Source of the DNA: Flavobacterium sp. I-STPP5a
GTDB lineage: Bacteria; Bacteroidota; Bacteroidia; Flavobacteriales; Flavobacteriaceae
Length of the DNA: 64,000 nt
NCBI RefSeq assembly: GCF_009764685.1
Contig: NZ_VHLM01000078.1
Coordinates: forward strand, 1-64,000
Direction of reading: 5' to 3'
Part shown: piece after piece, positions 33,198-41,994 of the stretch
Numbering within the stretch: position 1 is the stretch's first letter
Layout of the letters: each line of letters starts with the position of its first letter
Position numbers and translations under genes: made by a program
Notes under the pieces: model-generated
What the model was told of the DNA's origin: nothing
Databases searched by the model: none
The model's input: only the letters and a program-made list of their open reading frames with translations

Positions 33198-35390
33198 TTA
33201 CTTTATAGGTTCGCTAACTCTTCTTAAAAAATTAAAATCCAATTGTTTTTTAACTAAATCGGCATTTTTAACTTTAACGAAAATTTCATCTCCTAATTGC
33301 AATATCTTACCAGAAGTTGCTCCTGTTAATGCATATTGTTTTTCATCGAAAGTGTAATAATCATCACGTATGTCTCGAATACGAACCATTCCTTCGCACT
33401 TATTTTCGATAATTTCAACATAAATTCCCCATTCTGTCACACCCGAAATCACACCCAAAAACTCTTGATCCTGATGATCTTGCATGTATTTTACTTGCAT
33501 GTATTTGATAGAATCACGTTCCGCATTGGTTGCCAAACCTTCCATAGTTGAGGAATGTAAACATTTGGTTTCATACGTTTCTTCATCTACTGATTTTCCT
33601 CCATCAAGGTAAAACTGTAACAAACGGTGCACCATAACATCTGGATAACGACGTATTGGCGATGTAAAATGAGAATAATAATCAAAAGCAAGTCCGTAAT
33701 GACCAATGTTATCTGTAGAATATTTGGCTTTACTCATACTTCTAATAGCCAGTGTATCAATTAAATTTTGCTCTTTTTTACCATTAACATCAGCCATTAA
33801 TTGATTCAAAGATTTCGAAATATCCCCTTTGTTTCTGAAATCAATTTTGTAACCAAACTTAGCAATTACGGTTTGCATGGCTATTAATTTATCTTCATTA
33901 GGCTCATCATGGATTCTATAAATAAAGGTTTTCTTTTGTTTACCAATGTATTCTGCTACTTTTTTATTTGCCAAAAGCATAAACTCTTCAATCAAATGAT
34001 TGGCATCTTTTGAAACTTTAAAGTAAACTCCTTGTGGTTCACCCGCATCGTCTAAATTGAATTTTACTTCGACTTTGTCAAAAGAGATGGCACCATCAGC
34101 CATTCTCTTTTTTCTAAAAATCTTAGCTATTTCATCCATTTTAAGCGTTGCTGCAACAATTTCTGCAGGAACTTGATATGATGCTCCAGTGATCGAAATT
34201 TCTACAGGAATAACATCTTGTTTCGTTTCTATGATGTGTTGCGCTTCTTCGTAAGCAAAACGTTGATCCGAGAAAATTACCGTTCGACCAAACCACTGGT
34301 TTACCACTTGCGCTTTATCAGTAATTTCAAATATGGCCGAAAACGTATATTTCTCTTCATGCGGACGTAAGGAACACGCAAAGTTTGACAACACCTCAGG
34401 TAACATAGGTACTACTCTATCCACTAAATAAACCGATGTGGCACGTTGATAAGCTTCATCATCAAGGATGGTTCCTTCTTCTAAATAATAAGATACATCG
34501 GCAATGTGAATTCCAATTTCGAAATTTCCATTTTCTAATTCTTTGAAAGACAAAGCATCATCAAAATCTTTAGCATCTTTTGGATCTATGGTAAAAGTCA
34601 ATGTATCACGCATATCACGACGATTGGCAATTTCTTCTTCCGTAATCGAAGTATCTATTTTTTGTGCATAAGTTTCAACTTCAATAGGAAACTCTGATGG
34701 TAAACCGTATTCAGCCAAAATAGCATGAATCTCCGTATCATGTTCACCTGGTTTACCTAAAACTTTAACAACGGTCCCAAACGGACTATCAGCACGTTTT
34801 GGCCAATCTTCAATATGTACCAAAACTACATCACCTTGCTCCGCCTCTCCTATTTTATCCTTTGGAATAAAAATATCAGTATACATTTTTGGATTCGCAG
34901 TAGAGACAAAAGCAAAATTAGCTTGGATATCAATTACGCCTACAAAATCTGTTTTGTGTCGTTCTATGACTTCAATAACTTCACCTTCAGGACGTTTTCC
35001 TTTTCTACGGTTGTACACGTAAACTTTAACAATATCTTTATCTAAAGCATGATTCAAGTTTGCGGTAGGAATAAAAACATCATCCTCAAGATCTGGACAA
35101 ACAAAAAAGGCTGTTTTACGACCCGTCATGTCTATTTTACCTTCGTAATAATCTTGACTAGCAGCTTTTACCAAAAATTTACCTGGTTCCGACTCAATAA
35201 TCTTATTTTGTGAGGCTAAAATCTTTAAATCTTTTATTATTTGATTTCTACTCTCTGTATCATCAAGCTCCAACTTTGCTCCTATTTGTTTATAATTGAA
35301 TGCTTTATTAGCACTTTGCGATAGTATTTTTAATATTTTATCCGTGAAATCTTTCCCTTTCTTTATCGGCTTTCTTAATCTTTTACTCAT
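33198..35390 (-). CDS. rnr: Ribonuclease R
   Basis: 3'-5' exoribonuclease of the RNase II/R family. 730 residues: an N-terminal winged-helix/cold-shock region (1-220), the RNB catalytic domain (about 255-580) with DTLTFTIDPKDAKDFDDALS, which holds the metal-binding Asp residues, HIADVSYYL, GLAFDYYSHFTSPIRRYPDVMVHR and ERDSIKYMQVKYM, and a C-terminal S1 domain (about 640-725). Immediately downstream of it on the same strand is the head-GIN gene. It starts 120 bases left of the DUF2007 gene, which is divergent. Confidence 0.97.
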   Translation of the reverse strand: MSKRLRKPIKKGKDFTDKILKILSQSANKAFNYKQIGAKLELDDTESRNQIIKDLKILASQNKIIESEPGKFLVKAASQDYYEGKIDMTGRKTAFFVCPDLEDDVFIPTANLNHALDKDIVKVYVYNRRKGKRPEGEVIEVIERHKTDFVGVIDIQANFAFVSTANPKMYTDIFIPKDKIGEAEQGDVVLVHIEDWPKRADSPFGTVVKVLGKPGEHDTEIHAILAEYGLPSEFPIEVETYAQKIDTSITEEEIANRRDMRDTLTFTIDPKDAKDFDDALSFKELENGNFEIGIHIADVSYYLEEGTILDDEAYQRATSVYLVDRVVPMLPEVLSNFACSLRPHEEKYTFSAIFEITDKAQVVNQWFGRTVIFSDQRFAYEEAQHIIETKQDVIPVEISITGASYQVPAEIVAATLKMDEIAKIFRKKRMADGAISFDKVEVKFNLDDAGEPQGVYFKVSKDANHLIEEFMLLANKKVAEYIGKQKKTFIYRIHDEPNEDKLIAMQTVIAKFGYKIDFRNKGDISKSLNQLMADVNGKKEQNLIDTLAIRSMSKAKYSTDNIGHYGLAFDYYSHFTSPIRRYPDVMVHRLLQFYLDGGKSVDEETYETKCLHSSTMEGLATNAERDSIKYMQVKYMQDHQDQEFLGVISGVTEWGIYVEIIENKCEGMVRIRDIRDDYYTFDEKQYALTGATSGKILQLGDEIFVKVKNADLVKKQLDFNFLRRVSEPIK

Positions 35391-35509
35391 AAATCTTGTT
35401 CTTAAAAGTCTAAAATTACGAAATACTAAAGTGTTATCACTAAAATAGCGCTAGATTTAAATAAAATATAACTTTACGTAATAGTTGTATCTTTATAAAA
35501 ACTATACCA

Positions 35510-35743
35510 ATGGAAGCATTTAAAACGATTGCTATATTCAATTACGCACACGAAATTGTGGTCATCAAACATTTATTAGAGCAAGAAGCAATTGCTTTTT
35601 TTTTCGAAAACGAAAATCTCATAGCAGTCGATCCGTTTGGCAGTTTTGCATACGGCGGAATCAAACTCAAAATTCATCAAAACGATTTTGAAAAAGTGCA
35701 AGCTCTTTTGGATCACTTGAACAACAATTTGAAAATCGTTTGA
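35510..35743 (+). CDS. DUF2007 domain-containing small protein
   Basis: 77 residues, cytoplasmic. The pattern MEAFKTIAIFNYAHEIVVIK, LLEQEAIAFFFENEN and GGIKLKIHQNDFEKVQALL fits the DUF2007 family (putative signal-transducing protein with a ferredoxin-like fold). Its function is unknown. It is the last gene before the AT-rich origin-like region. A near-consensus -7 box (TATCTTTA) precedes it. Confidence 0.8.
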   Translation: MEAFKTIAIFNYAHEIVVIKHLLEQEAIAFFFENENLIAVDPFGSFAYGGIKLKIHQNDFEKVQALLDHLNNNLKIV

Positions 35744-36473
35744 GATCAATTTTAAAAATTTTTGAATTTTCTTTTTTCAAAGTTGTGAACATATATTTAA
35801 ATAAACAAAAAGAAAAATTAAATTTTAAATCCTTCTTGGTTGTTATTATAGTGTGTTAATAATGGCAATAAATTTTTTAAAAATGATATTGAAAATCAGT
35901 TTTAAGATGTTATTTAGACTTATCAACATACTTATATTAGATTAATCTATTGATTTTAAAATAGTTTCTATTTTTAATTAACAACGGTTGATAATTACAA
36001 ATGAAATGTATTTGTAAATAAGTAATTTTTTAAAATTAGTTAATAAAGTACTTTTGAGTATTGATAACTTTTCTAAAAATTCAGCAAACTAAATTAGGAA
36101 TTAATAAGTCAGTTTTGGATTAGTTATTTTTTTCATTTTACCAAAAAATAGTTCTTATTTTCTATCTCAAGTTATCAACATTTTATGTTAACTTAAAGTT
36201 ATCTGAATATCAAGCATTTGCATTTTGGTATTAACAACGTAAAATTTATAATTTATAATTTTAATTGTCATATTGATTTACAGTTATTTACAATTAATTT
36301 GATATTGTTAATAACTACTAACTACCTTATAATTAATACTTTAAATAAAAATGTTTTTTAACACGTAATAATGTTAATAAGAATCAATTTTCCTCAATAA
36401 ACTTAGCTGTATTTACTCCTTAATAGTAGAATAGTTTCTCTAAATTTGCAACACACAACTTAAAACATACAAA
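35744..36473. other. Candidate chromosomal replication origin (oriC)
   Basis: 730 very AT-rich bases without a gene. DnaA-box-like 9-mers: TTATCAACA at 35920-35928 and 36172-36180 (one change from TTATCCACA); on the other strand TTATTAACA at 35854-35862, 36306-36314 and 36372-36380, TTATCAACC at 35986-35994 and TTATCAATA at 36059-36067. An almost pure A/T stretch (about 36236-36300) could be the unwinding element. The TAACTT-A-AAGTTA inverted repeat lies at 36189-36201. The prevailing gene strand flips across this gap, and the parS array is 14 kb away. dnaA is not adjacent, which is common in Bacteroidota. Confidence 0.65.
36441..36448 (+). promoter_or_regulatory. -7 box (TAAATTTG) for rpiB
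   Basis: TAnnTTTG match 25 bases before the rpiB ATG. Confidence 0.55.
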
Positions 36474-36905
36474 ATGAAAATTTCAATAGGAAACGATCAC
36501 GCCGGACCAGATTACAAAAAGGCAATTGTTGAAATGCTTATCGCAAAAGGACATCAAATAACCAATTATGGAACTGATTCAGTTGATAGTGTTGATTATC
36601 CTGATTTTGGACATCCAGTAGCTACTGATGTTACAGAAGGTAAAGCTGATTTAGGAATTGTAATTTGCGGAAGCGGAAACGGAATTGCAATGACTGTTAA
36701 TAAACATGCTCAAGTTCGTGCAGCTTTGTGTTGGACTAAAGAAATTGCAGTTTTAGCGCGCCAACATAATGATGCTAATATTATTAGTATTCCTGCTCGT
36801 TTCACTTCAATTCCACAAGTATTAGAAATGGTTGAAGCTTTTATTACTACTGATTTTGAAGGTGGCAGACACCAAAATCGTGTCAATAAAATAGCCTGTC
36901 CATAA
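36474..36905 (+). CDS. rpiB: Ribose-5-phosphate isomerase B
   Basis: Interconverts ribose-5-phosphate and ribulose-5-phosphate in the pentose phosphate pathway. 143 residues, the family length. Motifs: ISIGNDHAGPDYK (residues 3-15), the catalytic-cysteine loop LGIVICGSGNGIAMTVNKH (Cys66 by count) and ARQHNDANIISIPAR. First gene to the right of the proposed origin. Confidence 0.96.
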   Translation: MKISIGNDHAGPDYKKAIVEMLIAKGHQITNYGTDSVDSVDYPDFGHPVATDVTEGKADLGIVICGSGNGIAMTVNKHAQVRAALCWTKEIAVLARQHNDANIISIPARFTSIPQVLEMVEAFITTDFEGGRHQNRVNKIACP

Positions 36906-36939
36906 AATTTTGGCTGCTTCGCAGCTTTATAATTACATC

Positions 36940-36969
36940 AAGCTCGGTTTTTCACTGGGCTTTTTTTAT
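36940..36969 (+). terminator. Terminator after rpiB
   Basis: AAGCTCGGT and ACTGGGCTT pair with two wobble positions, followed by seven T. A shorter GCTGC-TTC-GCAGC hairpin precedes it at 36913-36927. Confidence 0.7.
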
Positions 36970-36979
36970 TTTCTATTGA

Positions 36980-37270
36980 CTAAATTAATGTTTTATCACT
37001 TAAAATTCCAAAGTTAAAACATAGATAGAGCAGTGCAATTTGTAAAGTAGCAAGTAACCAAAACTTCCATAAATAGCTTTTTTTGGCTGTTTTATGTCTA
37101 AAAAGTAGCATTGCAATTCCGGAACCAAATGTTCCGCCTAGAAATACAAAACTCAAAAGAGTACGTTCAGGTATTCTTTTTTTGTGATTTGTAGCTAAAA
37201 ATTTATCATAACCTATGCTCACAAAAGCGATTAGGTTAATCATAAAAAAGAAACAGAATAAAACAGTCAT
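36980..37270 (-). CDS. DUF1294 family small membrane protein
   Basis: 96 residues with three membrane segments (1-18, about 43-60, about 68-88). It has the family motif SIGYDKFLATNHKKRIPERTLL and GGTFGSGIAMLLFRHKTAKKSYLWKF. Some relatives carry an N-terminal cold-shock domain; this one does not. Function unknown. A -7 box (TATCTTTG, minus strand) is at 37288-37295, in the divergent gap shared with tex. Confidence 0.85.
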   Translation of the reverse strand: MTVLFCFFFMINLIAFVSIGYDKFLATNHKKRIPERTLLSFVFLGGTFGSGIAMLLFRHKTAKKSYLWKFWLLATLQIALLYLCFNFGILSDKTLI

Positions 37271-37287
37271 TTGATTTAAATTAAAGT

Positions 37288-37295
37288 CAAAGATA
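37288..37295 (-). promoter_or_regulatory. -7 box (TATCTTTG) for the DUF1294 gene
   Basis: Consensus match on the minus strand 18 bases before the start codon. Confidence 0.5.
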
Positions 37296-37323
37296 TTATT
37301 TTAGCATTTAGAAAATAGAGACA

Positions 37324-39447
37324 ATGACAAATATAGATTTCATAAAAAAACAGGTTGCTACAGTAGCCATAAACATTCAAAAAACAGTTCAACTTTTACA
37401 AGAAGATTGTACGATTCCGTTTATTTCCCGTTATCGAAAAGATACTACTGGAAATCTAGATGAAGTACAAATTGAACACATTGCCAAGCTTCAAAAAGAA
37501 TACGAAGCGATTGTAAAACGCAAAGAAGGGATCGTAAAATCAATTGAAGAGCAAAACGGATTAACGCCAGAATTAGACAAAAAAATACAACAAAGTTTTG
37601 ATTTACAAGAATTAGAAGATTTGTATTTGCCTTTCAAAAAGAAGAAAAAAACCAAAGCTGATGTGGCTCGAGAAAATGGTTTAGAACCATTAGCGAAAAT
37701 CATCATGGCTCAAAACAAAGAGGATATTGATTTCCTAGCAACGAAATATTTGAACGATAGTGTCCATAATGAAGATGCTGCTTTGCAGGGTGCAAGGGAT
37801 ATTATTGCCGAATGGATCAACGAAAATATTTTTGTTCGTAAACAGTTGCGTCGTTTGTATGAGCGCAAAGCAACCATCACGACCAAAGTAGTAAAAACCA
37901 AAAAAGACGAAGAAGGCGCTCAAAAATTCAACCAATATTTTGATTGGTCTGAACCGTTAACAAAAGCACCTTCGCATAGATTATTAGCAATGCTTCGTGC
38001 CGAAAATGAGGGTTTTATCAAGTTTAAAGTAGAAGTAGATCTTGATGAAGCCTATGATATTATTGACGAATTGGTTTTAAAAGGAGACAGTCCAGCCACG
38101 CCACACGTACAATTAGCCATTGAAGACAGCTACAAACGATTGCTAAATCCTGCTATTTCAAACGAAGCTTTGCAAGAAGCGAAAGCCAAGGCTGATGCCA
38201 ATTCGATTCAGGTTTTTGCTACCAATTTAGGGCAGTTATTGCTTGCGCCACCGTTGGGTGAAAAAAGAATTTTAGCCATCGACCCAGGATTTCGTTCAGG
38301 TTGTAAAGTAGTATGCTTAGACGAAAAAGGCGATTTAATTTACAATGAAACCATTTATCCGCACGCGCCACAAAACGAAACCGCTATGGCCATGAAAAAG
38401 ATAAAATCGATGGTAAACGCCTATAATATTGATGCTATTTCAATAGGTAACGGAACAGCATCGCGCGAAACCGAATTCTTTATTAAAAAAATTGCTTTTG
38501 ATAGAACGGTTCAGGTTTTCATTGTTTCAGAGGCGGGTGCTTCGGTGTATTCCGCTTCCAAAATTGCTCGTGAAGAATTCCCAAATTATGATGTAACCGT
38601 GAGAGGCTCAGTTTCTATCGGTCGCCGATTGAGTGATCCTTTGGCCGAGTTGGTAAAAATTGATCCAAAAGCCATTGGCGTAGGCCAATACCAGCACGAT
38701 GTGGATCAAAGTAAATTGAAAGAAGAACTGGATACTACTGTGGTTCGTTGCGTGAATTCAGTTGGAGTAAACATCAACACTGCGAGTAAACATTTGTTGA
38801 GTTATGTGAGTGGAATAGGCGAGAAGCTAGCCGAAAATATTGTGAATTACCGTTCAGAAAATGGTCCTTTTGAGGATCGAAAACAACTCAAAAAAGTACC
38901 TCGTTTGGGCGAAAAAGCTTTTCAGCAAGGGGCTGCTTTTATTCGAATTAAAGACGGGAAAAATCCATTGGATAACTCAGCCGTTCACCCCGAAGCTTAT
39001 TCAATTGTGGAAAAAATGGCCAAAGATTTGAAGCTGAAAGTCACTGATTTGATTGCTAACAAAGAGAAAACAGCCTTAATTAAACCAGAAAATTACATTA
39101 CGGCTGAAATAGGTTTATTGACTTTAAAAGACATTATTAAAGAATTAGAAAAACCCGGTTTAGACCCTAGAAAAGCTGCAAAAGTTTTCGAATTTGATCC
39201 GAATGTAAAAACCATTAAAGATGTTAGGACTGGAATGATTTTGAACGGAATTGTTAATAACATTACTAATTTTGGTTGTTTTGTAGACTTGGGTATTAAA
39301 GAAAGTGGTTTGGTACACATTTCTCAACTCAAAGCCGGTTTTGTAAGCGATGTCAACGAAGTGGTCAAGTTACACCAGCATGTTACTGTAAAAGTAACCG
39401 AAGTAGATGAGGATAGAAAGCGAATTCAGTTGACGATGGTTTTGTAA
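37324..39447 (+). CDS. Tex family transcription accessory protein, RNA-binding
   Basis: 707 residues, the usual Tex length of about 700-780. N-terminal helical domain with PFISRYRKDTTGNLDEVQI (about 27-45), YqgF-like RNase H fold with AIDPGFRSGCKVVCLDEKG and ISIGNGTASRETE, helix-hairpin-helix segment (VNINTASKHLLSYVSGIGEK), and a C-terminal S1 domain (GMILNGIVNNITNFGCFVDL) from about residue 630. Binds nucleic acid and affects transcription and translation in other bacteria. Confidence 0.95.
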   Translation: MTNIDFIKKQVATVAINIQKTVQLLQEDCTIPFISRYRKDTTGNLDEVQIEHIAKLQKEYEAIVKRKEGIVKSIEEQNGLTPELDKKIQQSFDLQELEDLYLPFKKKKKTKADVARENGLEPLAKIIMAQNKEDIDFLATKYLNDSVHNEDAALQGARDIIAEWINENIFVRKQLRRLYERKATITTKVVKTKKDEEGAQKFNQYFDWSEPLTKAPSHRLLAMLRAENEGFIKFKVEVDLDEAYDIIDELVLKGDSPATPHVQLAIEDSYKRLLNPAISNEALQEAKAKADANSIQVFATNLGQLLLAPPLGEKRILAIDPGFRSGCKVVCLDEKGDLIYNETIYPHAPQNETAMAMKKIKSMVNAYNIDAISIGNGTASRETEFFIKKIAFDRTVQVFIVSEAGASVYSASKIAREEFPNYDVTVRGSVSIGRRLSDPLAELVKIDPKAIGVGQYQHDVDQSKLKEELDTTVVRCVNSVGVNINTASKHLLSYVSGIGEKLAENIVNYRSENGPFEDRKQLKKVPRLGEKAFQQGAAFIRIKDGKNPLDNSAVHPEAYSIVEKMAKDLKLKVTDLIANKEKTALIKPENYITAEIGLLTLKDIIKELEKPGLDPRKAAKVFEFDPNVKTIKDVRTGMILNGIVNNITNFGCFVDLGIKESGLVHISQLKAGFVSDVNEVVKLHQHVTVKVTEVDEDRKRIQLTMVL

Positions 39448-39454
39448 AATAAAA

Positions 39455-39495
39455 AAGCCCTAGTTCTTAAAATGAATTAAGAACTAGGGCTTTCT
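39455..39495. terminator. Bidirectional terminator between tex and tatA
   Basis: AAAGCCCTAGTTCTTAA and TTAAGAACTAGGGCTTT form a perfect 17-bp stem with a six-base loop. A-run on the left and T on the right allow use from both sides. Confidence 0.85.
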
Positions 39496-39519
39496 AAAAT
39501 ATTGTTTTTTAAAAAAAGA

Positions 39520-39720
39520 TTACTCTTTTGTTTCTTCTTTTTTACTTAAAGTCTGGCTGTCTTCTTTTGCAGCATTCTTAAATTCCTTGATCCCACCACC
39601 AAGACCTTTCATTAATTCCGGTATCTTTTTACCACCAAAAAGGAGTAAAACAACAGCAATGATTAAAATCCATTCTGAACCACCCGGCATGAAACCTAAA
39701 GTTATGTTTAAAAAGTTCAT
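39520..39720 (-). CDS. tatA: Sec-independent translocase subunit TatA/TatE
   Basis: 66 residues from ATG 39720. One membrane helix ([20 protein letters not shown], residues 15-34) with the hallmark [20 protein letters not shown] hinge and amphipathic helix, and a Lys/Glu-rich tail. TatA oligomers form the pore of twin-arginine export. The upstream in-frame ATG (39807) would add 29 residues that overlap the -7 box (39746-39753), so I reject it. tatC is not in the window. A Tat-type substrate (PhoD) is at 4857-6614. Confidence 0.93.
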   Translation of the reverse strand: MNFLNITLGFMPGGSEWILIIAVVLLLFGGKKIPELMKGLGGGIKEFKNAAKEDSQTLSKKEETKE

Positions 39721-39745
39721 ATCTCTAATATTTAAATATAAGTTA

Positions 39746-39753
39746 CAAAGGTA
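39746..39753 (-). promoter_or_regulatory. -7 box (TACCTTTG) for tatA
   Basis: Consensus match on the minus strand 26 bases before the chosen tatA start. Confidence 0.6.
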
Positions 39754-39887
39754 AATAGAAATATGCATCCTAAATTTTTTTTGTTCAGTTTTTTTTGATT
39801 CAATCACCGTTAAAAATTTACTAAATGTGGTATTTTTATTTTAACGGCTTGTAAAAACTAGTAAATACAAGCAATAACAATTATTGT

Positions 39888-39895
39888 TATATTTG
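39888..39895 (+). promoter_or_regulatory. -7 box (TATATTTG) for the 39913 gene
   Basis: Consensus match 17 bases before the ATG. Confidence 0.55.
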
Positions 39896-39912
39896 TTTGA
39901 TAAACAAATTCT

Positions 39913-40419
39913 ATGTCCAAGAAAAGACTAAAACGTAAATTTATAAAGGAAAATTTATTCAATAAGAGGCGTTTAATTATCTTAAACGAGGATACTTTTG
40001 AAGAAACTTTTTCCTTGAAACTTACTTTAATGAATGTATTTGTAGTAGCGAGTGTAGGGGCAATACTTATTATAATTGTTACTACTTTTATAATTGCATT
40101 TACTCCTTTAAGAGAGTTTATACCAGGCTATTCGTCGTCAAAATTAAAAAGAGAAGCCATAGAACTTGCTTTAAAATCAGATTCTTTGTCTAAGGCTATT
40201 AAACAAAATGAGGATTATTTGAACGGAATAAAAAAGGTATTGACTGGAAAATTAGAATACGCAAAATTCAACAAGGATTCCATTTTAGAATCGGCAACTA
40301 CTTCAGATAAAGAAATAGACTTGTCCGCTACTGATGCGGAGTTGGAGTTACGAGAACAAGTTGCACTTGAGGACCAAAAAGCAAAATCATCAGGTTCTAA
40401 AACTAAAAAGTCAAACTAA
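39913..40419 (+). CDS. Conserved single-pass membrane protein, function unknown
   Basis: 168 residues. A very basic N-terminus (MSKKRLKRKFIKENL), one membrane segment (about 41-63) and a periplasmic helical region with FTPLREFIPGYSSSKLKREA, then an acidic and Lys/Ser-rich tail. From memory it resembles the N-terminal part of M23-peptidase-type envelope proteins of Flavobacteria (the PLREYIPGY motif), but no peptidase domain follows. It precedes the GH3-like gene by 27 bases and may be in its operon. Confidence 0.65.
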   Translation: MSKKRLKRKFIKENLFNKRRLIILNEDTFEETFSLKLTLMNVFVVASVGAILIIIVTTFIIAFTPLREFIPGYSSSKLKREAIELALKSDSLSKAIKQNEDYLNGIKKVLTGKLEYAKFNKDSILESATTSDKEIDLSATDAELELREQVALEDQKAKSSGSKTKKSN

Positions 40420-40446
40420 AAATCTTTAAAAAGAAGCACTTACATA

Positions 40447-41958
40447 ATGTCAATAAAATCATTTGCTGCAAAATTATTTGCACATAAAATATACCAGAAA
40501 ACGCAAAAATGGGCAGCAGAACCAGTTGCTACACAGCAAAAAGTATTGCAACAGTTAATTGCTCAAGCAAGCACTACTCAGTTTGGAAAAGACCATCATT
40601 TTGAAAGTATAAAAACCGAAAAAGACTTTGCAAAGCAAGTACCTATTCGAGATTATGAGGCGTTAAAACCTTATGTTGACCGAGTGGTACAAGGCGAAGC
40701 AGATATTCTATGGAAAGGGAAACCTTTGTATTTTGCTAAGACATCAGGAACAACATCCGGAGCAAAGTATATTCCGTTGACTAAGGAATCAATGCCGTAT
40801 CATATTGAGGCTGCTCGCAACGCGATCTTGCATTACATTCATGAAACCGGAAATGCAGATTTTGTAGATGGTAAAATGATTTTCTTGCAAGGAAGCCCGA
40901 TCTTAGAAGAAAAAAACGGAATAAAATTAGGGCGCTTATCCGGAATTGTAGCACATTTTGTTCCAAAATACCTTCAAAAAAATAGAATGCCATCTTGGGA
41001 AACCAATTGTATTGAAGATTGGGAAACCAAAGTAAATGCCATTGTAGAGGAAACGTTTCACGAGAATATGGCTGTGATTTCAGGTATACCTTCTTGGGTG
41101 CAAATGTATTTTGAGAAGTTGCATCAAAAAGGAGGGAAGCCTGTGGGCGAAATTTTTAAAAACTTTAATTTGTTCATTTACGGCGGTGTGAATTATGAAC
41201 CGTATCGGGCGAAGTTTGAGAATTTAATAGGTCGAAAAGTAGACAGCATTGAATTATTTCCAGCTTCGGAAGGATTTTTTGCGTATCAAGATTCTCAAAA
41301 GGAAAAAGGAATGCTGCTACTATTGAACTCCGGAATTTTTTATGAGTTTATCAAAAGTGACGAATTTTATACCGATCCCGATGGTTCGGGACCAAGACGA
41401 TACACCATTGGCGAAGTTGAATTGAGTCTAAATTATGTTTTAATTATTTCAACCAATGCAGGACTTTGGGGGTATAATATTGGTGATACCGTTCAGTTTA
41501 CGAGTTTAAAACCGTATCGCGTCATTGTATCTGGCAGAATCAAACATTACATATCGGCTTTTGGAGAACATGTTATTGGTAAGGAAGTAGAAAGTGCTTT
41601 GCAAGAAGCTATTACTGGAACATCAATCAGAATTAATGAATTTACAGTAGCCCCACAAATCACGCCAGCCGAGGGATTACCGTATCACGAATGGTTTATA
41701 GAATTTGATTCCGAAGGATCCGGAGAACCAGAAAATTTAGAGAATTTTGCGGAAGCGCTGGACAATGCCATGCGAAAACAAAACATGTATTATGATGATT
41801 TGATTGTGGGCAAGGTGTTGCAAAAAGTGGTGGTTACCAAAGTAGTTAAAAACGGTTTTCAAGAATACATGAAATCGATTGGGAAATTAGGGGGTCAAAA
41901 CAAAATTCCAAGACTTTCGAATGATAGAAAGATAGTGGATTTGTTAAAAAGAGAATAA
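40447..41958 (+). CDS. GH3 auxin-responsive promoter family protein
   Basis: Adenylate-forming enzyme of the ANL superfamily. 503 residues. Motifs include AKTSGTTSGAKYIPLT (ATP-binding P-loop, about 98-113), FNLFIYGGVNYEPYR, LFPASEGFFAYQ and VSGRIKHYISAFGEHVIGKEVE (C-terminal domain). In plants GH3 enzymes conjugate amino acids to hormones; bacterial members have no known substrate. It is followed by the DUF6909-type gene after 36 bases, which has its own promoter. Confidence 0.9.
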   Translation: MSIKSFAAKLFAHKIYQKTQKWAAEPVATQQKVLQQLIAQASTTQFGKDHHFESIKTEKDFAKQVPIRDYEALKPYVDRVVQGEADILWKGKPLYFAKTSGTTSGAKYIPLTKESMPYHIEAARNAILHYIHETGNADFVDGKMIFLQGSPILEEKNGIKLGRLSGIVAHFVPKYLQKNRMPSWETNCIEDWETKVNAIVEETFHENMAVISGIPSWVQMYFEKLHQKGGKPVGEIFKNFNLFIYGGVNYEPYRAKFENLIGRKVDSIELFPASEGFFAYQDSQKEKGMLLLLNSGIFYEFIKSDEFYTDPDGSGPRRYTIGEVELSLNYVLIISTNAGLWGYNIGDTVQFTSLKPYRVIVSGRIKHYISAFGEHVIGKEVESALQEAITGTSIRINEFTVAPQITPAEGLPYHEWFIEFDSEGSGEPENLENFAEALDNAMRKQNMYYDDLIVGKVLQKVVVTKVVKNGFQEYMKSIGKLGGQNKIPRLSNDRKIVDLLKRE

Positions 41959-41972
41959 ATGTCATACCTTTG
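41941..41972 (+). promoter_or_regulatory. Promoter for the DUF6909-type gene
   Basis: TTG (41941-41943), 21-base spacer, TACCTTTG (41965-41972), overlapping the 3' end of the GH3-like gene; 22 bases to the ATG. Confidence 0.6.
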
Positions 41973-41994
41973 CAGGTTAGAAAATAAGTAGAAA

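Noticed and set aside
39721-39807. N-terminal extension of tatA
   Set aside because: It overlaps the -7 box and would put a basic extension before the TatA membrane helix, unlike any TatA.
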